Shown: in pieces, positions 63,792-64,000 of the stretch
How the letters are laid out: every line of letters begins with the position of its first letter
Position numbering within the stretch: the stretch's first letter is position 1
NCBI RefSeq assembly: GCF_001715295.1
Contig: NZ_MDKB01000002.1
Span: 816,475 to 880,474, forward strand
Source of the DNA: Streptomyces griseus
Lineage (GTDB): Bacteria; Actinomycetota; Actinomycetes; Streptomycetales; Streptomycetaceae
Length of the DNA stretch: 64,000 nucleotides
Direction: 5' to 3'
Position numbers and translations under genes: made by a program
The notes under the pieces: model-generated
Database searches by the model: none
What the model was told of the DNA's origin: nothing
The model's input: only the letters and a program-made list of their open reading frames with translations

Positions 63792-64000
63792 TGCCAGGCG
63801 AGCGCGCGGAGCGCGCACCCCGCCGCGCCCGGCGGACCGCGGGCGTGCTGGCCGCCGTGGCCGCCTGTGCGGTGCTGGGCGCCGGCTGCGGGATCAGGAG
63901 TACCTCGGTTCCGGTGGACGCCGGGGCGGCGCCCACGCGGGTGCCGTGCCGCACGGCCGCGGGGCAGGCGGACGCGCCGCCGCCGCAGACCGTCGCCGTA
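63791..64000 (+). CDS. Lipoprotein of the afsQ operon (partial, runs off the window)
   Basis: Seventy residues are visible from ATG 63791, which overlaps the afsQ2 stop by one base (TGATG); a GTG at 63788 is also in frame. An Arg-rich N-terminus is followed by a hydrophobic segment (AGVLAAVAACAVLGAG) and a likely lipidated Cys33, although the lipobox (GAGC) is imperfect. A lipoprotein gene follows afsQ2 in S. coelicolor as well. It may assist AfsQ2 sensing; function unknown. Confidence 0.75.
   Translation, partial: MPGERAERAPRRARRTAGVLAAVAACAVLGAGCGIRSTSVPVDAGAAPTRVPCRTAAGQADAPPPQTVAV

Overview
The window is a chromosomal segment of a Streptomyces or very close relative. The evidence is very high GC with G/C third positions, many GTG starts, mycothiol chemistry (Mca), a streptomycete-type acyl-CoA carboxylase (separate biotinylated alpha, beta and tiny epsilon subunits), a class III adenylate cyclase, and at the right end a SigQ / AfsQ1-AfsQ2 locus. 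From memory, the order pckG, mca, greA, ilvA, metB, msrA, hutH, cya, birA, pccB, accA2, pnp, deoC, sigQ, afsQ1, afsQ2 follows the conserved core of the S. coelicolor chromosome (about SCO4980 down to SCO4905). Most of the window is therefore core genome, with a few small insertions, duplications and decayed genes. I saw no rRNA, tRNA, CRISPR array, prophage or biosynthetic cluster.

Layout. 0-4.5 kb: a PfkB kinase and an IclR regulator diverge from a D-amino-acid catabolic pair (a D-serine-dehydratase-like deaminase and an N-acyl-D-amino-acid deacylase). 4.5-9 kb: secreted protease, a small gene cut by a 161-bp transposon-like element, arylamine N-acetyltransferase, AlaT-type aminotransferase. 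9-14 kb: PEP carboxykinase, hemolysin-III-type membrane protein, YyaL/DUF255 protein. 14-19 kb: Uma2 protein, a degraded copy of the yyaL 5' end, and a 1088-residue NB-ARC/TPR NTPase. 19-31 kb: Mca, GreA, a DrrAB-like exporter, threonine dehydratase, MarR, cystathionine gamma-synthase, MsrA, and a membrane-anchored HTH protein divergent from a secreted protein. 31-41 kb: a ClgR-like regulator ending in LAA, glutamate dehydrogenase, an L,D-transpeptidase lipoprotein, a LADTG surface protein, HutH, a GAF-GGDEF protein, enoyl-CoA hydratase and adenylate cyclase. 41-47.5 kb: biotin ligase, carboxylase beta and epsilon subunits, Maf, then the biotinylated alpha subunit. 47.5-59 kb: a TetR gene whose end lies in two tandem copies of the 161-bp element, a DeoR regulator, an LpdA-type flavoprotein, and a nucleoside-catabolism set (PNP, phosphopentomutase-like enzyme, DeoC, two aldehyde dehydrogenase genes). 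59-64 kb: uridine kinase, an SDR remnant, sigQ, afsQ1, afsQ2 and the start of a lipoprotein gene.

How the genes work together. PNP releases (deoxy)ribose 1-phosphate, the phosphomutase can move the phosphate to C5, DeoC splits deoxyribose 5-phosphate to glyceraldehyde 3-phosphate and acetaldehyde, and the aldehyde dehydrogenase just after deoC could oxidise the acetaldehyde. The same 12-bp palindrome lies in the pnp and deoC promoters. BirA biotinylates AccA2, which partners with PccB and PccE. AfsQ2-AfsQ1 and SigQ share a promoter region containing a GTnAC-n6-GTnAC box.

Main non-routine observations: (1) a non-coding 161-bp element with 17-bp terminal inverted repeats and 5-bp CTSAG target duplications, in three copies, one of which interrupts a gene that can be rebuilt exactly; (2) the shared pnp/deoC operator; (3) an aldehyde dehydrogenase followed by an overlapping gene for an ALDH half lacking the catalytic Cys, resembling a split ALDH16; (4) a 38-bp perfect palindrome between pccE and a 42-residue membrane protein; (5) a ClgR-like protein with an LAA tail; (6) a series of promoters whose -10 box lies 6-7 nt before the start codon, implying leaderless mRNAs.
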